Shown here one piece after another: positions 16,541 through 25,179 of a stretch of DNA of 56,528 nt. Origin of the DNA: CAZDVQ01 sp964508975 (GTDB lineage: Bacteria > Bacteroidota > Bacteroidia > Chitinophagales > Saprospiraceae); contig CAZDVQ010000025.1 of NCBI GenBank assembly GCA_964508975.1, forward strand, positions 1 to 56,528, in the 5' to 3' direction. Every line of letters begins with the position of its first letter. The stretch's first letter is position 1. A program made the translations under genes and the position numbers. The notes beneath the pieces are model-generated. The model worked only from the letters and a program-made list of their open reading frames with translations. It searched no databases and had not been told where the DNA came from.

Positions 16541-16896
16541 GGGAATATAATTTGGGTTAAACAGTATCGTAAAATAAGGGTAAAATACCCTATTATGTTG
16601 ATTTACAGTTGGTTGATAACTTCTGTCTTGTATTTGTACTTGTGAATTGCAACTTTGGCGATTTTTTTTTCATCTTGATAGCGAAAAAAAGCTTAATTTG
16701 CTATTCGTGGCAACGCTTTGCCTGTTGGGACAGCTGTTTTGAATTAGTACACGCATTAGTTTTAAATGTATGTAACCATTCACTTTCAGGCACGTTAATA
16801 ATCCCATTAAGCCAACGCAAAGATAGACTTATCTTAATATTTGTGCTTGTGCATTTGCGTATAGTCGTGTATGAAATTTGAGATTAAGCTGATATT
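16541..16896. other. gene-free divergent interval
   Basis: About 355 AT-rich bases separate the polyprenyl synthase and the response regulator. A minus-strand TATCTTTG box at 16818-16825 could start the synthase transcript with a leader of roughly 270 bases. An open frame of 90 codons on the + strand has no recognisable protein character. Nothing else was found. Confidence 0.5.
16818..16825 (-). promoter_or_regulatory. possible -7 promoter box for the polyprenyl synthase
   Basis: The minus strand reads TATCTTTG (full TAnnTTTG match), about 280 bases upstream of the synthase start. The long distance lowers confidence. Confidence 0.35.
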
Positions 16897-17346
16897 ATGA
16901 CATTAAACCAAACGAACAGAAGGCTTTTACTGGTGGAAGACAATGCCGCCGATGTAAGGCTTTGCATGGAAGCTATCAAGGAGTTGGAGCTCCCTGTGGA
17001 TTTAAGCGTGGCGATGGACGGGGTTGAAGCGATTGAATTCCTCAACAATATTGGCCCCGGTGCAAATCCACGCCCTGATATCATTTTGCTCGACCTTAAC
17101 TTGCCCCGGAAAGACGGCAAAGATGTACTACGCGAAATCAGGTTGAATGCTAAATTTGCAGATATTCCTGTTTTGGTCTTGTCTACATCTATCGCAAACC
17201 GAGATATACAAGAATGCTACGGCTTACACGCCAATAGCTTCTTGAACAAACCAGTTGACTTTGATAGTTTTTGCTTACTGCTAACTATGGTAAAAAATTA
17301 CTGGTTTGATCTAGTCCTTTTTCCCGAAAATGAATTTTCCTTTTAA
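16897..17346 (+). CDS. single-domain response regulator (Rcp1 type)
   Basis: A 149-residue stand-alone receiver domain with no output domain. Acidic pocket residues Glu14-Asp15 (LLVEDN), phosphoacceptor Asp66 in LLDLNLP, Ser/Thr near 97 (VLSTS) and Lys118 (LNKPV) are all present, so it should be phosphorylatable. It belongs to the Rcp1/CheY-like group often paired with phytochrome-like or other hybrid kinases. The next gene starts 11 bases downstream and encodes a degenerate hybrid kinase, so the two likely work together. Its kinase partner may be elsewhere, because the neighbour lacks a catalytic histidine. Confidence 0.92.
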   Translation: MTLNQTNRRLLLVEDNAADVRLCMEAIKELELPVDLSVAMDGVEAIEFLNNIGPGANPRPDIILLDLNLPRKDGKDVLREIRLNAKFADIPVLVLSTSIANRDIQECYGLHANSFLNKPVDFDSFCLLLTMVKNYWFDLVLFPENEFSF

Positions 17347-17357
17347 TAATTACAGCC

Positions 17358-19289
17358 TTGGTCATTGATAAGTTAGACATATTATTGGTTGATTCGAATC
17401 CTAAAGTTGCCACCGCTTTTCGCTTGGCACTTAGAGATGTTGAACCTAAACACGTTTTGAGCATAGCCAATAGCTTTGCCGAAATAGGCTTGCAGATAAA
17501 GAAAAAAAACTTTGATCTTTTTGTTTTAGGCTTTAATTACCAAGATAGTAATGGTTTTGAAGATATTACCCGTTTGATAGAAACCTATGGGCCACGAGCG
17601 GTGCTCGCCTTATTGTCGCCAGATCAGGAGCAGCAAGCCATCTCGGTTTTGACAAAAGGTGCATCTGAGGTACTGTTCGTCGAGAGTTTGGTTAAGCCCT
17701 TGATCCAAAAATCTATATATTGTGCTTATGAGCGTTTTAGTCAAAAGGTATTGTTGGGCGATTATATCAAACGCTTTAACCTCAGCGAAAAACGATTCGC
17801 CGATGTACAGCAACTCAGCGGCTTGGGCCACATTGAACTTGACGTATTGACCAATCAGATGACTTGGTCGGATGAAGTCTACCGCATATTCGAGGTTCAA
17901 ATTGGCAGTAATGCACCTAATTTAAAGGAAATGTTGCAATTATTGCCGTCTGATGATCGCTTAGTGTTGGAGGAAACCATTGCTAAAACCACCGTCGATG
18001 GTCAAGTACACCAATGCGAGGTTAGTGTATTTGTCAAAGGCAATAAAATTAAGCAAATCCGCTGCCAGGTGAAGTTAATTTTCAACACCTTCAGCCAAAA
18101 GTACAACGTGGTCATAACCCTTAAAGATATAACCCACGTAAAATTACAACAAGAGCAAGCCTTTGAAGCACGTTTGGGAGTCTTGAACAATCAATTACTG
18201 GAAAAACTCCTGTCCGACCTCGGTAGCCGTGTTCGGCGCCCATTAAGTTCGGTACTCAACTTTGCTTATCTCCTTAAACAAACCCCCGTCGAAAAGTTAT
18301 CCCCTGATGCTTTCGATGGCCTTGCCATTTCCGTTAACGAGTTGCTAGAGTCAATCAACAACTTGCTTAACTTTACCATCGTTAGGGGAGGTCACATCCA
18401 GCCACTTAGGCAAAAACTAAACATTGAGGCCTTCCTCGATGATTTGATTCAATTCTGCGCGCTCCGGGCCAGTACCAAGGATATCGTGTTCGAGTCCGAA
18501 AACCAACTGCAATGCCCCGAAGGCCTAGTTGGTGATTTACGCCTGCTCTCCCAACTCTTGTACAACTTCATCCTCCATAGTATCACACATGCCAAAAATA
18601 AGTCGCATGTTTCTCTGAATATTGAATGGGTCTTGGTTCAGCCTTACAGGAAGTTAATCACCTTCACACTGAAAGATGATGCCGCACCATACCACTTGAC
18701 GCCTGAACGCTTACAAGCGCTTGAATCTATCGAGGTTTCAGATGTGCAAAGCATTGAGCACGACCCCAACTTCCACTTGATTATAGTCTTGAAAATACTC
18801 AAGTTGATGGGAGGGCAGTTGGGTTTTACCCGTAAAGCCAAGTCGAACGTACTGACCTTGAAAATTGAGATGGACGTGGTTGACCACAGCGCAGCAATCG
18901 CCGAGGGCCACGCTACGAACCAAGCGCTTCGTATCCTCATCGCTGAAGACCACTCCATGAACCAACTCGCCCTCAAAAAGTTGCTGGGCAATTGGAAACC
19001 TAATGCGCAAATCGTGCTAGCTGATAATGGCCAACAAGCCCTTGATCACGCAAAATTACAAGATTTTGACCTTGTACTTATGGATCTTCAAATGCCTGTA
19101 CTCGACGGATTTGAGGCGTTCAAGGAGATTTCAGCTCTAAAGCAAACCCCCACTATCGCCCTCTCGGCAAGCTCAAATGATAGCGAACGCATTAAATGTA
19201 TCCAAGCAGGATTCAAGGCTTATATTGAGAAACCCTATAAGCCCGAGCAGTTATTTAACCTCATCGACACCGTGCTTTCCCCTGTTTAA
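17358..19289 (+). CDS. degenerate hybrid sensor kinase with intact C-terminal receiver
   Basis: A 643-residue cytoplasmic signalling protein with no transmembrane segment. The order is: an N-terminal receiver-like domain (1-125) with Gly58 where the phosphoacceptor Asp should be; a PAS domain (about 145-262); a dimerisation helix region (about 275-345) where the conserved SHEIRTPL is GSRVRRPL, so His is Ser290; an ATPase-like domain (about 385-505) lacking the DxGxG loop and with His407 at the key N-box Asn; and a C-terminal receiver (about 523-640) with intact Asp531, Asp576 (LMDLQMP) and Lys625. It cannot be an ordinary histidine kinase. It is probably a sensor scaffold or phosphorelay target acting with the preceding response regulator. 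Confidence 0.87.
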   Translation: MVIDKLDILLVDSNPKVATAFRLALRDVEPKHVLSIANSFAEIGLQIKKKNFDLFVLGFNYQDSNGFEDITRLIETYGPRAVLALLSPDQEQQAISVLTKGASEVLFVESLVKPLIQKSIYCAYERFSQKVLLGDYIKRFNLSEKRFADVQQLSGLGHIELDVLTNQMTWSDEVYRIFEVQIGSNAPNLKEMLQLLPSDDRLVLEETIAKTTVDGQVHQCEVSVFVKGNKIKQIRCQVKLIFNTFSQKYNVVITLKDITHVKLQQEQAFEARLGVLNNQLLEKLLSDLGSRVRRPLSSVLNFAYLLKQTPVEKLSPDAFDGLAISVNELLESINNLLNFTIVRGGHIQPLRQKLNIEAFLDDLIQFCALRASTKDIVFESENQLQCPEGLVGDLRLLSQLLYNFILHSITHAKNKSHVSLNIEWVLVQPYRKLITFTLKDDAAPYHLTPERLQALESIEVSDVQSIEHDPNFHLIIVLKILKLMGGQLGFTRKAKSNVLTLKIEMDVVDHSAAIAEGHATNQALRILIAEDHSMNQLALKKLLGNWKPNAQIVLADNGQQALDHAKLQDFDLVLMDLQMPVLDGFEAFKEISALKQTPTIALSASSNDSERIKCIQAGFKAYIEKPYKPEQLFNLIDTVLSPV

Positions 19290-19415
19290 TATGTCTGGAT
19301 TTCAAGGGAAAAAAGAGCTGTTTTTTGATGAGCTTGCTTTAAAAAATGGGCGCTAGCTGGGCTACGTAACTATTTTTTAAAGTAAAGCCGGAAGCTAAAG
19401 TCCAAACATACTTTA
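19286..19415. repeat. MITE-like inverted-repeat element, copy 2, between convergent stop codons
   Basis: The ends are TATGTCTGGA (from 19290) and TCCAAACATACTTTAAA. The inner inverted repeat TTTAAAAAAT/ATTTTTTAAA and the GGGCTACGTAAC centre match copy 1. It fills the gap between the kinase-like stop (19287-19289) and the NUDIX stop (19413-19415). Its palindromic form could end transcription in both directions. Confidence 0.85.
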
Positions 19416-20027
19416 AAGCAGCTCCAATAAATCTTGTATATTGTGGTACAGCGGTTTCTTACCCTGCAATTCTGCCACGCTAAGCCATTGCGCTTGCTCT
19501 ATATCCTCTTCCTTTTGAGGCACCAGTTTCTGCTCACTGCAACGCATGACAAACCAATCGGTTTGTTTCAATATTCGCACACCGCGTTTGTTTTTGAACA
19601 CGTGAAACGTCCGGCTTAAAAAACGTTCTATCACAGGGGCTTTTACCCCTGTTTCTTCAATAACCTCCCGCAGCGCGGCTGCATCTACGGCCTCGCCTGG
19701 ATCAAGCTTGCCCTTAGGCAAATCCCACCAACCACGCCTATAAATAGCCAATATTTTATCATCTGGCGTAAATACCAAACCTCCTGCAGCAGGCTGCAAC
19801 TCGAACAACGAAAAACATTCCTCCTTCAAACGCTCCACATCGTCAACCACCAAGGCAATGGCGTTATATCGCTTGCTGCCCTTTTCTAAAGCATCAATAT
19901 AGTGGTACAAATGCCGCTTGGGGCCGGTATAGCGCGCCATTAAAAGGTCGTCAGCCCTGCTAATCATCGATACTTCCTCCTTGTGTAGTAAATACAGCGG
20001 GCGTTCGTTAATCAAAATTTTGTACAT
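19413..20027 (-). CDS. NUDIX hydrolase
   Basis: A 204-residue protein. The NUDIX box GKLDPGEAVDAAALREVIEETGV fits GX5EX7REUXEEXGU, with the Mg-binding REVIEE intact, so it should hydrolyse a nucleoside diphosphate linked to another moiety. It has about 60 extra N-terminal residues (MYKILINERPLYLL onward) before the NUDIX core; these resemble a common Bacteroidota NUDIX architecture but have no recognised function. The neighbours give no substrate hint. It is divergent from pyrE across a repeat-filled gap. Confidence 0.92.
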   Translation of the reverse strand: MYKILINERPLYLLHKEEVSMISRADDLLMARYTGPKRHLYHYIDALEKGSKRYNAIALVVDDVERLKEECFSLFELQPAAGGLVFTPDDKILAIYRRGWWDLPKGKLDPGEAVDAAALREVIEETGVKAPVIERFLSRTFHVFKNKRGVRILKQTDWFVMRCSEQKLVPQKEEDIEQAQWLSVAELQGKKPLYHNIQDLLELL

Positions 20028-20106
20028 GTGTCGGTATGCTTGAGTTGTCGGTGCAAATTTCTTAAAAAATGACGATATTTTACGCCTTTCGTTTTTTTCA
20101 GGTTAA

Positions 20107-20343
20107 TTTTGGGCCTCCCGCAGGGCCTTCGGCCCCCGCGGGCGCTACGTTGCGCGGCTCGCGCAGTCGTTACAATCCTTTGCGGAGCCCTTCGGGGTTC
20201 GCTGTTCGCTCGGCCCGCGTTGCGGTCTGGCCCTGCGGGCCACCAGCCATTTGCAGCGCAAATGGTGCGCTTGCTACAAATGTGCATTTAGCACATTTGT
20301 TTTTGCTGCGCAAAACCGCTAAGCTTATACATCGCTAGGCCAA
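20107..20343 (-). repeat. GC-rich dispersed element GCR6 (long copy)
   Basis: Begins TTTTGGGCCTCCCGC, contains GGGTTCGCTGTTCGCTCGG, CCGCGTTGCGG and GGCCCTGCGGGCC, and ends CATCGCTAGGCCAA. Extra hairpins GCCATTTGCAGCGCAAATGG and AAATGTGCATTTAGCACATTT are inserted. It fills most of the divergent gap between NUDIX and pyrE, which holds no other gene. Confidence 0.85.
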
Positions 20344-20388
20344 TAGGCCAAACAGTCTTACTTTACCATTTCAATCCAAGTATACCCC

Positions 20389-21048
20389 ATGAACCAAGCA
20401 CTCGCCGCTCAAATTGCGCAACACCTGCTTTCTATCAAGGCCGTTAAACTCAACCCTGCCGATCCTTACACCTGGGCTTCTGGTCTGCGCTCGCCCATTT
20501 ACTGCGACAACCGAAAGACCCTCTCCTACCCAAATATCCGCAACGATATCAAAATGGCCTTTGCCGAGGTGTCAAAGCAATTTGGCGATTTTGATTGTGT
20601 GGCTGGTGTTGCTACCGCCGGAATTGCACACGGGGCACTTCTGGCCGATGTACTTGGCAAACCTTTTATTTATGTGCGCTCATCCGCAAAAGGGCACGGC
20701 TTGAAAAACCTTATTGAAGGCGAACTGTTACCTAGTTTCAACAAAGTATTGGTGGTTGAAGACTTGATTTCAACGGGTGGTAGTTCTTTCGCCGCCGTTG
20801 AGGTACTTCGCGAGGCCGGCGCTGATGTTGCTGGCGTGGTGGCTATCTTTACTTATGGTTTTGAATCCGCTGCAAAAGTATTTAGCGAGGGCAACTGCCC
20901 CCTGGCCACACTCAGCAACTTTCCCGCTTTATTACAAGTGGCTATCGAGGCCAATTACATCAATCCTGAGCAACAAGCCACGCTGCTCCAGTGGCAAGAA
21001 AGCCCTAGCGCATGGTCGGCTAATTTTTTAGATAGCCTGGGGGCTTAA
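20389..21048 (+). CDS. pyrE: orotate phosphoribosyltransferase
   Basis: A 219-residue enzyme that joins orotate to PRPP in de novo pyrimidine synthesis. The PRPP-binding motif VLVVEDLISTGGSS lies at 120-133. The catalytic flexible loop carries KGHGLKNLIEG (101-111). The N-terminal FYTW-like SGLRSPIYCDNR (31-42) is typical of PyrE. The length is slightly above the usual ~210. It stands alone between repeats, upstream of lolA with a 107-base gap, and no other pyr genes are near. Confidence 0.96.
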   Translation: MNQALAAQIAQHLLSIKAVKLNPADPYTWASGLRSPIYCDNRKTLSYPNIRNDIKMAFAEVSKQFGDFDCVAGVATAGIAHGALLADVLGKPFIYVRSSAKGHGLKNLIEGELLPSFNKVLVVEDLISTGGSSFAAVEVLREAGADVAGVVAIFTYGFESAAKVFSEGNCPLATLSNFPALLQVAIEANYINPEQQATLLQWQESPSAWSANFLDSLGA

Positions 21049-21155
21049 AATTTACACCAGAAATTAGGTCATTATCGGGTTTGTGTGTTTTTGGCAAAGA
21101 TATTGTTTAGGATTTATGAACAACCAAAACACACACATCTACAAAATACAACAAC

Positions 21156-21824
21156 ATGCATCGTTTATTCCACATAGCAGCTTTCTTGATGCTTTTTTTA
21201 ACTGGCGCCACTACTGCTTTGGCTCAAACCCCAGTTAAAGAAATATCAGATCCCAAAGCGAAAGCCATACTGGAAAAAAGTAGGCTTAAATACCAGTCTT
21301 ACAAAACCATGCAAGCTGATATTAAGTTGACCATCCAGTTTGGGGCCGATAAGGAAATCCAACAAGGTAAAGTTTATCTCGCCGGCGATAAATACCGTAT
21401 CGAGTTGAACCAACAACAGGTTATCAGCGATGCAAAAACCATGTGGATGGTTTCCAATAAAAGTGGCGTCTGCGAAGTGCAGATAAACCATGCTGATGAA
21501 GCCTCACTCCTGTCGCCATCTAAGTTAATCACCATGTACGAAAATGAAAACGAGGTGATTATCGGCAACTTGACCGAGGCTACCGAGAACGGCAAAGCAG
21601 TTTATACCATCGAGGTTAAACCCAAATCAAGCAATGCTGATTACTCAAAAGTCCGCATGAGTATTGATAAATCCACAAATGATATTGTCCAAGCTACTAT
21701 CTTTGGTAAAGACGGTACGCGCTACATCTTCGAATTCATCAAGATTACCGGTAATGCAAGCTGCCCTGCTACCTTGTTTACCTACGAAACTAACCCTAAG
21801 TGCAAGGTAATCGACCTCCGTTAA
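21156..21824 (+). CDS. lolA: outer-membrane lipoprotein carrier protein LolA-like
   Basis: A 222-residue periplasmic protein with a clear signal peptide ending TTALAQTP. The body begins with the LolA-type helix (AKAILEKSRLKYQSYKTMQADI) and then half-barrel strands (GKVYLAGDKYRIELNQQQVISDAKTMW cut at its core, QVISDAKTMWMVS). It continues through VRMSIDKSTNDIVQATIFGKDG. LolA ferries lipoproteins from the inner membrane to the outer-membrane receptor. Bacteroidota often carry several LolA-like paralogues, so the exact cargo is unclear. A strong hairpin terminator follows at 21871. Confidence 0.88.
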   Translation: MHRLFHIAAFLMLFLTGATTALAQTPVKEISDPKAKAILEKSRLKYQSYKTMQADIKLTIQFGADKEIQQGKVYLAGDKYRIELNQQQVISDAKTMWMVSNKSGVCEVQINHADEASLLSPSKLITMYENENEVIIGNLTEATENGKAVYTIEVKPKSSNADYSKVRMSIDKSTNDIVQATIFGKDGTRYIFEFIKITGNASCPATLFTYETNPKCKVIDLR

Positions 21825-21870
21825 TTCAGTCAGTCAGTTTATAGTTAGGGGCTTCGGCCCAAAAGGAATC

Positions 21871-21897
21871 AGGCCACGTGAAAACGTGGCCTTTTCT
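21871..21897 (+). terminator. intrinsic terminator after lolA
   Basis: Stem AGGCCACGT / ACGTGGCCT with a GAAA loop and TTTT tail. Confidence 0.85.
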
Positions 21898-21962
21898 TGT
21901 TTCTAAGCGTACCCTCATTTAGGTATTTATCCTATGCATGCATATAAGAAATGGGAAAAGTG

Positions 21963-21970
21963 TAAATTTG
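21963..21970 (+). promoter_or_regulatory. Bacteroidota -7 promoter box for the desaturase
   Basis: TAAATTTG fits TAnnTTTG and lies 23 bases before the ATG at 21994. It falls inside the longer frame that opens at 21934, which supports the downstream start. Confidence 0.55.
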
Positions 21971-21993
21971 TAGCTCAATTTAAGCATGAAACC

Positions 21994-23037
21994 ATGAGAA
22001 CCCTAGTACAGATTAACGACCCCGTTTTTGAAGACAATCGCTCCTTTAACGGTCTTGACCAATTTTTCTTGAAATTCATCAACGATAAGCGCGATTTACC
22101 CTTCATTTATCTTAGTTTGCAAATTACCTTTACGGTGATACCATTTGCAGTATTCCTCTTCACGCCCGTGCTCAGCGGCTGGATCTGGTGGGTTGCAGCG
22201 CTTGTTTACGCCGTTTGGGCCTTGGGTATCCTCATGGCCCCATTTATCTTGATGCTCCATAATACCAGCCACAATAAATTTTTCAAGCAGGAGTACAACA
22301 TCATGAACAAATATATTCCCTGGGTATTGGGGCCGTTCATGGGACAAACACCAGAAACCTATTACAGCCACCACGTGGGTATGCACCACGCCGAGAATAA
22401 CCTCGATCCCGATGAGAGTAGCACCATGCGCTATCAACGCGACAATATCTGGCATTTTTTACACTACTTCTTCAAGTTTATGATCATTGGCATCATCAAG
22501 TTGTCGGAGTATTTTTACAAACGTCAAAAATGGCAGTACCTCACTAGTGCCGTCCGTGGCGAAGTAGTATTCATGCTACTTTGTGTTGGTTTAAGCTTTA
22601 TCAGTTTTAAGGCAACTTTCATCGTGTTCATTCTGCCTGTTATCATTGCTCGTTTCGCTATGATGGCGGGTAACTGGGGCCAACACGCCTTTATCGATGC
22701 AACACGCCCTGGCGATAGTTTCGTGAACTCTATTTCTTGTATCAATACCGTTTACAACAAGAAATGCTTCAACGATGGCTACCACATTGGCCATCACTTG
22801 CACCCACGCATGCACTGGACCGACATGCCACGAGACTTCATGCGCTCGGTTGATCAATATGTCGAAAATCAATGTGTAGTATTTGAAGGTGTAGATTATT
22901 TCGCAATATGGTTCATGCTTATGACCAAACAATATAATAAACTTGCTAGCCACTTCGTAAACCTTGGTAATCAGTTTAAATCACAAGAAGAAGTTGTTGC
23001 TTTCTTGAAATCTAGAACAGCTGTTATCAAGGATTAG
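21994..23037 (+). CDS. membrane fatty acid desaturase
   Basis: A 347-residue di-iron membrane enzyme that introduces a double bond into a lipid chain. The ATG at 21994 is preferred because a promoter box lies between it and the upstream ATG at 21934. Three histidine clusters are visible: HNTSH (89-93), HHVGMHH (126-132) and HIGHHLHPRMH (264-274), plus His231 in WGQHAF. About five hydrophobic segments flank them. The length fits the FA_desaturase family. It could also act on carotenoids or sphingolipids. It is monocistronic, with a convergent T9SS-type gene downstream. Confidence 0.93.
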   Translation: MRTLVQINDPVFEDNRSFNGLDQFFLKFINDKRDLPFIYLSLQITFTVIPFAVFLFTPVLSGWIWWVAALVYAVWALGILMAPFILMLHNTSHNKFFKQEYNIMNKYIPWVLGPFMGQTPETYYSHHVGMHHAENNLDPDESSTMRYQRDNIWHFLHYFFKFMIIGIIKLSEYFYKRQKWQYLTSAVRGEVVFMLLCVGLSFISFKATFIVFILPVIIARFAMMAGNWGQHAFIDATRPGDSFVNSISCINTVYNKKCFNDGYHIGHHLHPRMHWTDMPRDFMRSVDQYVENQCVVFEGVDYFAIWFMLMTKQYNKLASHFVNLGNQFKSQEEVVAFLKSRTAVIKD

Positions 23038-23098
23038 CATCGGTGATTTCCTCCTGTGGTTTTAATTCAGTGTCGTTTTGGGTCAGCCAGCGCAAAAA

Positions 23099-23207
23099 GC
23101 CCGCGTTAGCTGGCCGGAGCGTGGCCGCGCAGCGGCCAGCCCGCAGGGCCAAGCGCTCAGCGCGCGCGTAGGACAGCGGCGGCGCGCTAGCGGCGCAACG
23201 CCCAAAG
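23099..23207 (+). repeat. GC-rich dispersed element GCR7
   Basis: Reads GCCCGCGTTAGCTGGCC, hairpin GGCCGCGCAGCGGCC, and ends GCGGCGCAACGCCCAAAG. It closely resembles the copy at 56371-56474, forming a subfamily with a GCAACGCCCAAA edge. It lies between convergent genes. Confidence 0.75.
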
Positions 23208-23252
23208 AAACAACACAAAGCGCAGGCTAAGCAGTACTTCACGTTAATCAAT

Positions 23253-23287
23253 AAAAAAGGCTACCAGCATTGCTGGTAGCCTTTTTT
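23253..23287. terminator. bidirectional intrinsic terminator
   Basis: AAAAAA, then stem GGCTACCAGC / GCTGGTAGCC with loop ATT, then TTTTTT. It can serve the desaturase (+) and the T9SS-type gene (-). An identical hairpin is found after the next paralogue at 25128-25163. Confidence 0.9.
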
Positions 23288-23303
23288 ATTTAGGTATCAA
23301 AAC

Positions 23304-25034
23304 TTATTTAACCACAACCAGTTTTTGGCTGTATTGGGTATCGTTGGTTTGTACAACCACTTGGTAAACACCAGCTGCAAACTCAGTAGTGTTTAAATCG
23401 ATGCGTTGCGCATTTTGCACTTGACCCAAGGCTTGCTGGTAAACCAATGTACCATTGAGGCTGTAGACAGACAGGTTAGCGTCGGTGGCTTTGCTAGTCA
23501 CGAAGCTCAAGCTAGTCATATCGCTGGTCACGTTAGGCAGGAGGCCAAATCTAAATGCTTGTTGAGCGGCTTCCTCGAATGAAACCACCAATTGGCCTGA
23601 AGATACATCAACCGTGTGGTTAGGTAAACCAGCAGCAGGCGCAAAGAATTGGAAGTCGGTCATTTTAACGTCTACATATTCGTCGCCTTCAAAGCTGAAT
23701 GTATAGGTATTGTTGGCCAAGCGAGGCGACATCATGCCTGTGCTGCAAGTAATGGGGCTACTCCACCAAATCCGGCCTTCACACTCGGCAAACAAGCTAA
23801 TGGTGTATGTTTGGTTAGCGAGTAAACCACTAAAGGTAAATGTAGATGTGCCAGCAGTAGTTGCATAAGCAATAGAGCTGCTTTGGCTATAGCCTGTTTG
23901 ACCAGCAAAGCTATAACGAGCGCCAATCCTTGTAGCACTGCTCAACTCTGGCCATTCAACACTAATGCTGCTTTCAGTACTAGAACCGCAAGTAACGGCA
24001 GGAACTCCACAACCAGTTGAAGGACCGGCCGTGGCCAATGAAGCAACTGGGGAAGTGTAAAAATCAGCTGAATTATTGGAACAGCGGTTTATTACCCAAA
24101 AATTGTAGGTAGTAGCTGAAAGTAACTGCGAGAATGCCGTGGTGCTAAAGTTGTTTGTTGAAACGGTGCGTTGAGCAAAACCGTTAGCACCTTGTGGACG
24201 CCAGCGAAGTGTGTAACTTGGCGCAGAAGCGGCTGGCCAAGAGGCGTTGATTGAACCCGTTGGATTGGCTGGATTGAGTGCTAGGGTAGGGGCATCAGGG
24301 GTAGCTGTTGTGTTGGCGATACAGTCGAAAGTAGCTGATGGAGGACATGGAGCAGCATACAATGCTGAAATCTCCATGGCGGTTAAAGCCCTGCTGTAAA
24401 GCCTGAACTCATCCATTTGACCGTTTAAGTTTAAATTACTAGAATATGCACCTACTTTGAAAGGACCTGCACTCGAAATGGTAGGTGGTCCTTGAGTTAC
24501 AGTGCTTACCAGATTTCCATTTAGGTAAGCCCTAGTTTGTCCTGCCACAGCATCGTACACAAAAACGTTAAAGTTAGGGGCTGGAGTTGCGCCCCCTGGG
24601 ATTGAAATATCACTTACTGGCCCGCGTAAAATCCAGTTATTAGCGCCAGCCACTCCGTTGGTAAAACACCTGAATCCGTTAGCATTCACATCGCCGAAAA
24701 TATACCACAAATTACCAGAAGGCGTGATGTTGTTGGTCCAAAAAGCAATGGTCCACGAGGTTCCAGTAAGGTTGGTAGCCCAGTTGGTGTTAACGTAGTC
24801 GTTCGTGCTGCCAGTGCCCGTTCCGTTTAAGGCACCATCACAAACACCTGTGCCACCTTGGGTTAGGCCAGTGCCCAAGATAGTACCTGTAGCAGTACCT
24901 GCGGGTGGGTTGGTAGCGTAATTGGTAACGGTCGTACCCGTACCGTCAAATTTGTAGTGTAAAATTTCAGGACCCTGGGCCATCAGTGTTACGGTGCTCC
25001 ACAAAGCGAGCATTAAAGTAATAATACGTCTCAT
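23304..25034 (-). CDS. secreted LamG-type protein with FnIII-like and T9SS sorting domains
   Basis: Secreted protein of about 576 residues, starting at the ATG at 25034, which gives a signal peptide MRRIITLMLALW...LMAQG and follows a promoter box at 25061. The order is: a LamG/concanavalin-like domain (about 20-235; LNGTGTGSTNDYVNTNW, FKVGAYSSNLNLNGQMDEFRLY cut as NGQMDEFRLYSRAL); then a 341-residue shared module from FDCIAN to the stop. The module holds two FnIII-like domains, a linker and a type A T9SS signal (VYSLNGTLVYQQ, AAGVYQVVVQ). The module differs from that of 28317-30062 at only six residues. It is probably a surface adhesin or carbohydrate binder. Confidence 0.88.
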   Translation of the reverse strand: MRRIITLMLALWSTVTLMAQGPEILHYKFDGTGTTVTNYATNPPAGTATGTILGTGLTQGGTGVCDGALNGTGTGSTNDYVNTNWATNLTGTSWTIAFWTNNITPSGNLWYIFGDVNANGFRCFTNGVAGANNWILRGPVSDISIPGGATPAPNFNVFVYDAVAGQTRAYLNGNLVSTVTQGPPTISSAGPFKVGAYSSNLNLNGQMDEFRLYSRALTAMEISALYAAPCPPSATFDCIANTTATPDAPTLALNPANPTGSINASWPAASAPSYTLRWRPQGANGFAQRTVSTNNFSTTAFSQLLSATTYNFWVINRCSNNSADFYTSPVASLATAGPSTGCGVPAVTCGSSTESSISVEWPELSSATRIGARYSFAGQTGYSQSSSIAYATTAGTSTFTFSGLLANQTYTISLFAECEGRIWWSSPITCSTGMMSPRLANNTYTFSFEGDEYVDVKMTDFQFFAPAAGLPNHTVDVSSGQLVVSFEEAAQQAFRFGLLPNVTSDMTSLSFVTSKATDANLSVYSLNGTLVYQQALGQVQNAQRIDLNTTEFAAGVYQVVVQTNDTQYSQKLVVVK

Positions 25035-25060
25035 ATTTAATGGGTTTGTGAGATAATACA

Positions 25061-25068
25061 CAAAATTA
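25061..25068 (-). promoter_or_regulatory. Bacteroidota -7 promoter box for the LamG-type gene
   Basis: The minus strand reads TAATTTTG, matching TAnnTTTG, 26 bases before the ATG at 25034. Confidence 0.5.
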
Positions 25069-25127
25069 TGGGCTTTTCACGTTCGAGGAAAAAAAAATTC
25101 ATATTTTAATTTAAATTTAACTGATGC

Positions 25128-25163
25128 AAAAAAAGGCTACCAGCATTGCTGGTAGCCTTTTTT
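25128..25163 (-). terminator. intrinsic terminator, duplicate copy
   Basis: The same GGCTACCAGC / GCTGGTAGCC hairpin and T-run as at 23253, followed by the same 3' flank (TTATTTAGGTATCAAAACTTATTTAA, shown only in part). It was evidently copied together with the gene's 3' end. Confidence 0.88.
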
Positions 25164-25179
25164 ATTTAGGTATCAAAAC

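Noticed and set aside
16609..16881. A 90-codon ORF between the polyprenyl synthase and the response regulator
   Set aside because: Cys/Phe/Leu-rich composition typical of AT-rich non-coding DNA; no upstream promoter box in its direction and no family resemblance.
17358..19289. Annotation as an active hybrid histidine kinase
   Set aside because: The phospho-His, the DxGxG ATP loop and the N-box Asn are all missing.
21095..21102. A minus-strand TATCTTTG box between pyrE and lolA that could drive antisense RNA over pyrE
   Set aside because: An 8-bp pattern with two free positions will occur by chance; there is no further support.
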